Shown: positions 61,900 to 64,000 of the stretch, piece by piece | How positions within the stretch are numbered: position 1 is the stretch's first letter | Layout of the letters: every line of letters begins with the position of its first letter | From: Trema orientale | Lineage: Eukaryota > Streptophyta > Magnoliopsida > Rosales > Cannabaceae | Reading direction: 5' to 3' | Assembly (NCBI GenBank): GCA_002914845.1 | Contig: JXTC01000271.1 | Span: 77,351-141,350, forward strand | DNA length: 64,000 bases | Translations under genes and position numbers: made by a program | The notes under the pieces: model-generated | What the model was told of the DNA's origin: nothing | Seen by the model: only the letters and a program-made list of their open reading frames with translations | Database searches by the model: none

Positions 61900-64000
61900 T
61901 TTCTTAACGAGAAAACGAGGTGGATGATCACTTTTTAAATTGGTTTAAGTATATATCCATTTTCTTAAAAATGATAGCTAAATGTCCATTTATTTTAAAA
62001 TTTCAGATCTTGGAATATGCTATATTTCTATTTTTGTTATTAAGTAAATTAGACATTTAACTATAAACTCTTGAGTTTGGTCATATACTAAGTTTTTTTT
62101 TTTTGGCCAAAAAATGGTCAAATAGCTAGTTAACAGGCTGGTTTTGGATTCTTACATTAATACATATTTGTCCCAAATTATTTGAAAAATCATGGATTAG
62201 TTATCTCAAGTATACCGACTATTTACTTAAGTACTTTTGACAAATTCAAATGTTGAGGAAGTAATTATGACTAGTTATCTCAAGTGTTCCTCAAATTGTA
62301 AAAATATGTACTTTTTGAAATAAATATTATAAAAATGATATTTTTTTCCAAAATAAATCTATAATTTAACAAAACGTATCCAATATTTAAAATATATATT
62401 AAAAAAGACAATATTATTCAATTTTTTGAAATTTTACCACATGAAATGAAAATTTCTCTTAGTTTTTGGCAAATATTACAGAATTAATAGCCCATTTGAT
62501 TTTCCAATAGAATATAAGAAATGACCTTTATTTAAGACCAATTTAAAAATGGTCATTTTTTCACCTATTAAATAATGACCATTTTATAATTTTATTTTGA
62601 TAAATAGCCATTTTTTAGTTGATCTATTTTTTATAAAAAAAATTTTTTTTTTATAAAACAAATCAATTTTTTAAAAAATAAATCAGTTTTCTGAAAAATA
62701 AATCAATTTTCAAAAAATAAATTAATATATTTGATATACTAAATATAAAAAACGGTCATTTTGAAATAATTTTCAAAATTCAATCATTTTCGACCATTTT
62801 GCAAACTATAACCCAAAATTCAGTCATTTAGCTAAAAAGCCATTTCCAATAAAAAAGTGGACTAAATATCGTTCCTGGGGAGATACGTTATTTTGAGAAG
62901 TTTTACTCATTGCATTAATAATAAAAAAATAAAAAATTAGAATATGTGCTGATGCTCCAATCAATAACTTTGAGAAATATTTTTTGGGACAAAAATACCC
63001 CTAAAAATCAACGTAGGCATAGTGGCACACCACAAATGATAAATCCCACTCGTGGAGCCCTGGGCAAAGGGGCAGTTGCCCCCTCTCACTTTTTTAATTT
63101 TTTTTAAATAGTATGTATTATCCTTTCCATATTACTTTTTGCACCCTATTCTATTTATAAAACTCTATTTTTGCCCTCTTCAAATTTGAAATATTCTTTT
63201 AAGGTTTAATTTGGTTTGTTGAAATGGAATAGAAATGGTAATAGGAATTGTAATAGAATGAAATTAGAATGGAATAGGAATAATATTCCATTGTTTGCTT
63301 GAACTAGTGGAATGGAATGGAATAAATATTATAATTACAAAAATTTTGGTATCCTTGTGGGGGCAAGAAGAGAAAAATTCAGGTTCAAACAATTTAATAA
63401 GTTTGGGAATCATGATTGCAAGCTTTTCGGAAAGAATTGACATTCTATCATTTGGTTGAATAATTATTCCAATTTCTTTTGTCTAAAATGCAAACCAAAT
63501 TATGGAATGATCATTAGATAGGAATGAGTTTTTTATTCCAAAGCTCATTCTACCAAATTAAATATGGCTATCATTTAGAGGAAACTAAGTGGTATGCCCA
63601 TTTTTAAAACTGTGTATTTGTAGATATCCTTTTTCTATTTAGTTAACTTTTACGCCCCTTTTTCATCACATATTTTTCTTAATGTCTATTTTACCCTTGC
63701 GAGAGTAATTTTAGAAGAGCGAACAGGTTCTTCTACCTCTCATCGTGAAAGAATACCAAAGAAGAAAACGAGAACTGCTTTTTCTCATCACCATTTTCTT
63801 GGGAAACAAATAGTGCCTAAAGTAATCACCCAGTGAGTTTGGTTTGTTGGAATATTTTATATGGACTATTGTATAATAACTAGTAACTCACTATATATTA
63901 ATTAAAGCATGTTAAGGACAACTATATTTGTATGTATAATTGACTCTGCATAGTATTGTATACGGGCCATAATGGGATGGACGCTTGTTCACTAACTAGC
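61900..64000. other. Intergenic, AT-rich repeats, possible MITE
   Basis: No gene recognised. 62510-62850 is built of AAAATGGTCATTTT/AATGACCATTTT-like words in both orientations. At 63205-63565 GGAATGGAAT-type words at the left face ATTCCA words at the right, bounded by TTAATTTGGT and ACCAAATTAA, which may mark a MITE. Borders and class are uncertain. Confidence 0.45.

Overview
This window looks like nuclear DNA of a dicot plant. It is AT-rich, its genes have many short GT-AG introns, and its four recognisable genes are of plant type. The intergenic space is full of Ty1/copia retrotransposons, solo LTRs, MITEs and a tRNA-derived SINE. I cannot name the species.

Layout. 1-5658: a decayed Ty1/copia element on the + strand, cut by the window start, with its 3' LTR at 5173-5658. 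8685-13956: a second, complete but dead copia element on the - strand. 14-27 kb: a repeat nursery with Tourist-like MITEs, a long inverted-repeat element, a 2.1-kb solo LTR with a perfect 5-bp target duplication, a Mutator-type MITE and a SINE. 27645-32799: a 12-exon group-2 (low-affinity) sulfate transporter on the + strand. 33-41 kb: intergenic DNA with a hAT-like element and a scrap of MULE transposase. 41012-42443 (-): a NEN4-like DEDDh exonuclease. 43420-46462 (-): plastidial prephenate aminotransferase PAT, with its first (transit-peptide) exon not identified. 47468-50298: an internally deleted copia element. 54802-55968 (-): an intronless TRAPPC12-like TPR protein. 56-64 kb: TTACTAG-rich repeat arrays, a second solo LTR (58762-60416) and a tandemly duplicated 395-bp repeat.

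The genes are ordinary housekeeping genes and do not form a pathway together: sulfate transport, nuclear DNA degradation (enucleation), arogenate synthesis and vesicle tethering. The notable content is in the repeats. Several MITE or foldback families occur more than once here, some with target duplications that date or type the insertions.

Four single-N positions are present. Three are flanked by near-identical direct repeats of about 56, 88 and 409 bp. These are best read as unmerged contig ends, not real duplications. I found no convincing new biological system.
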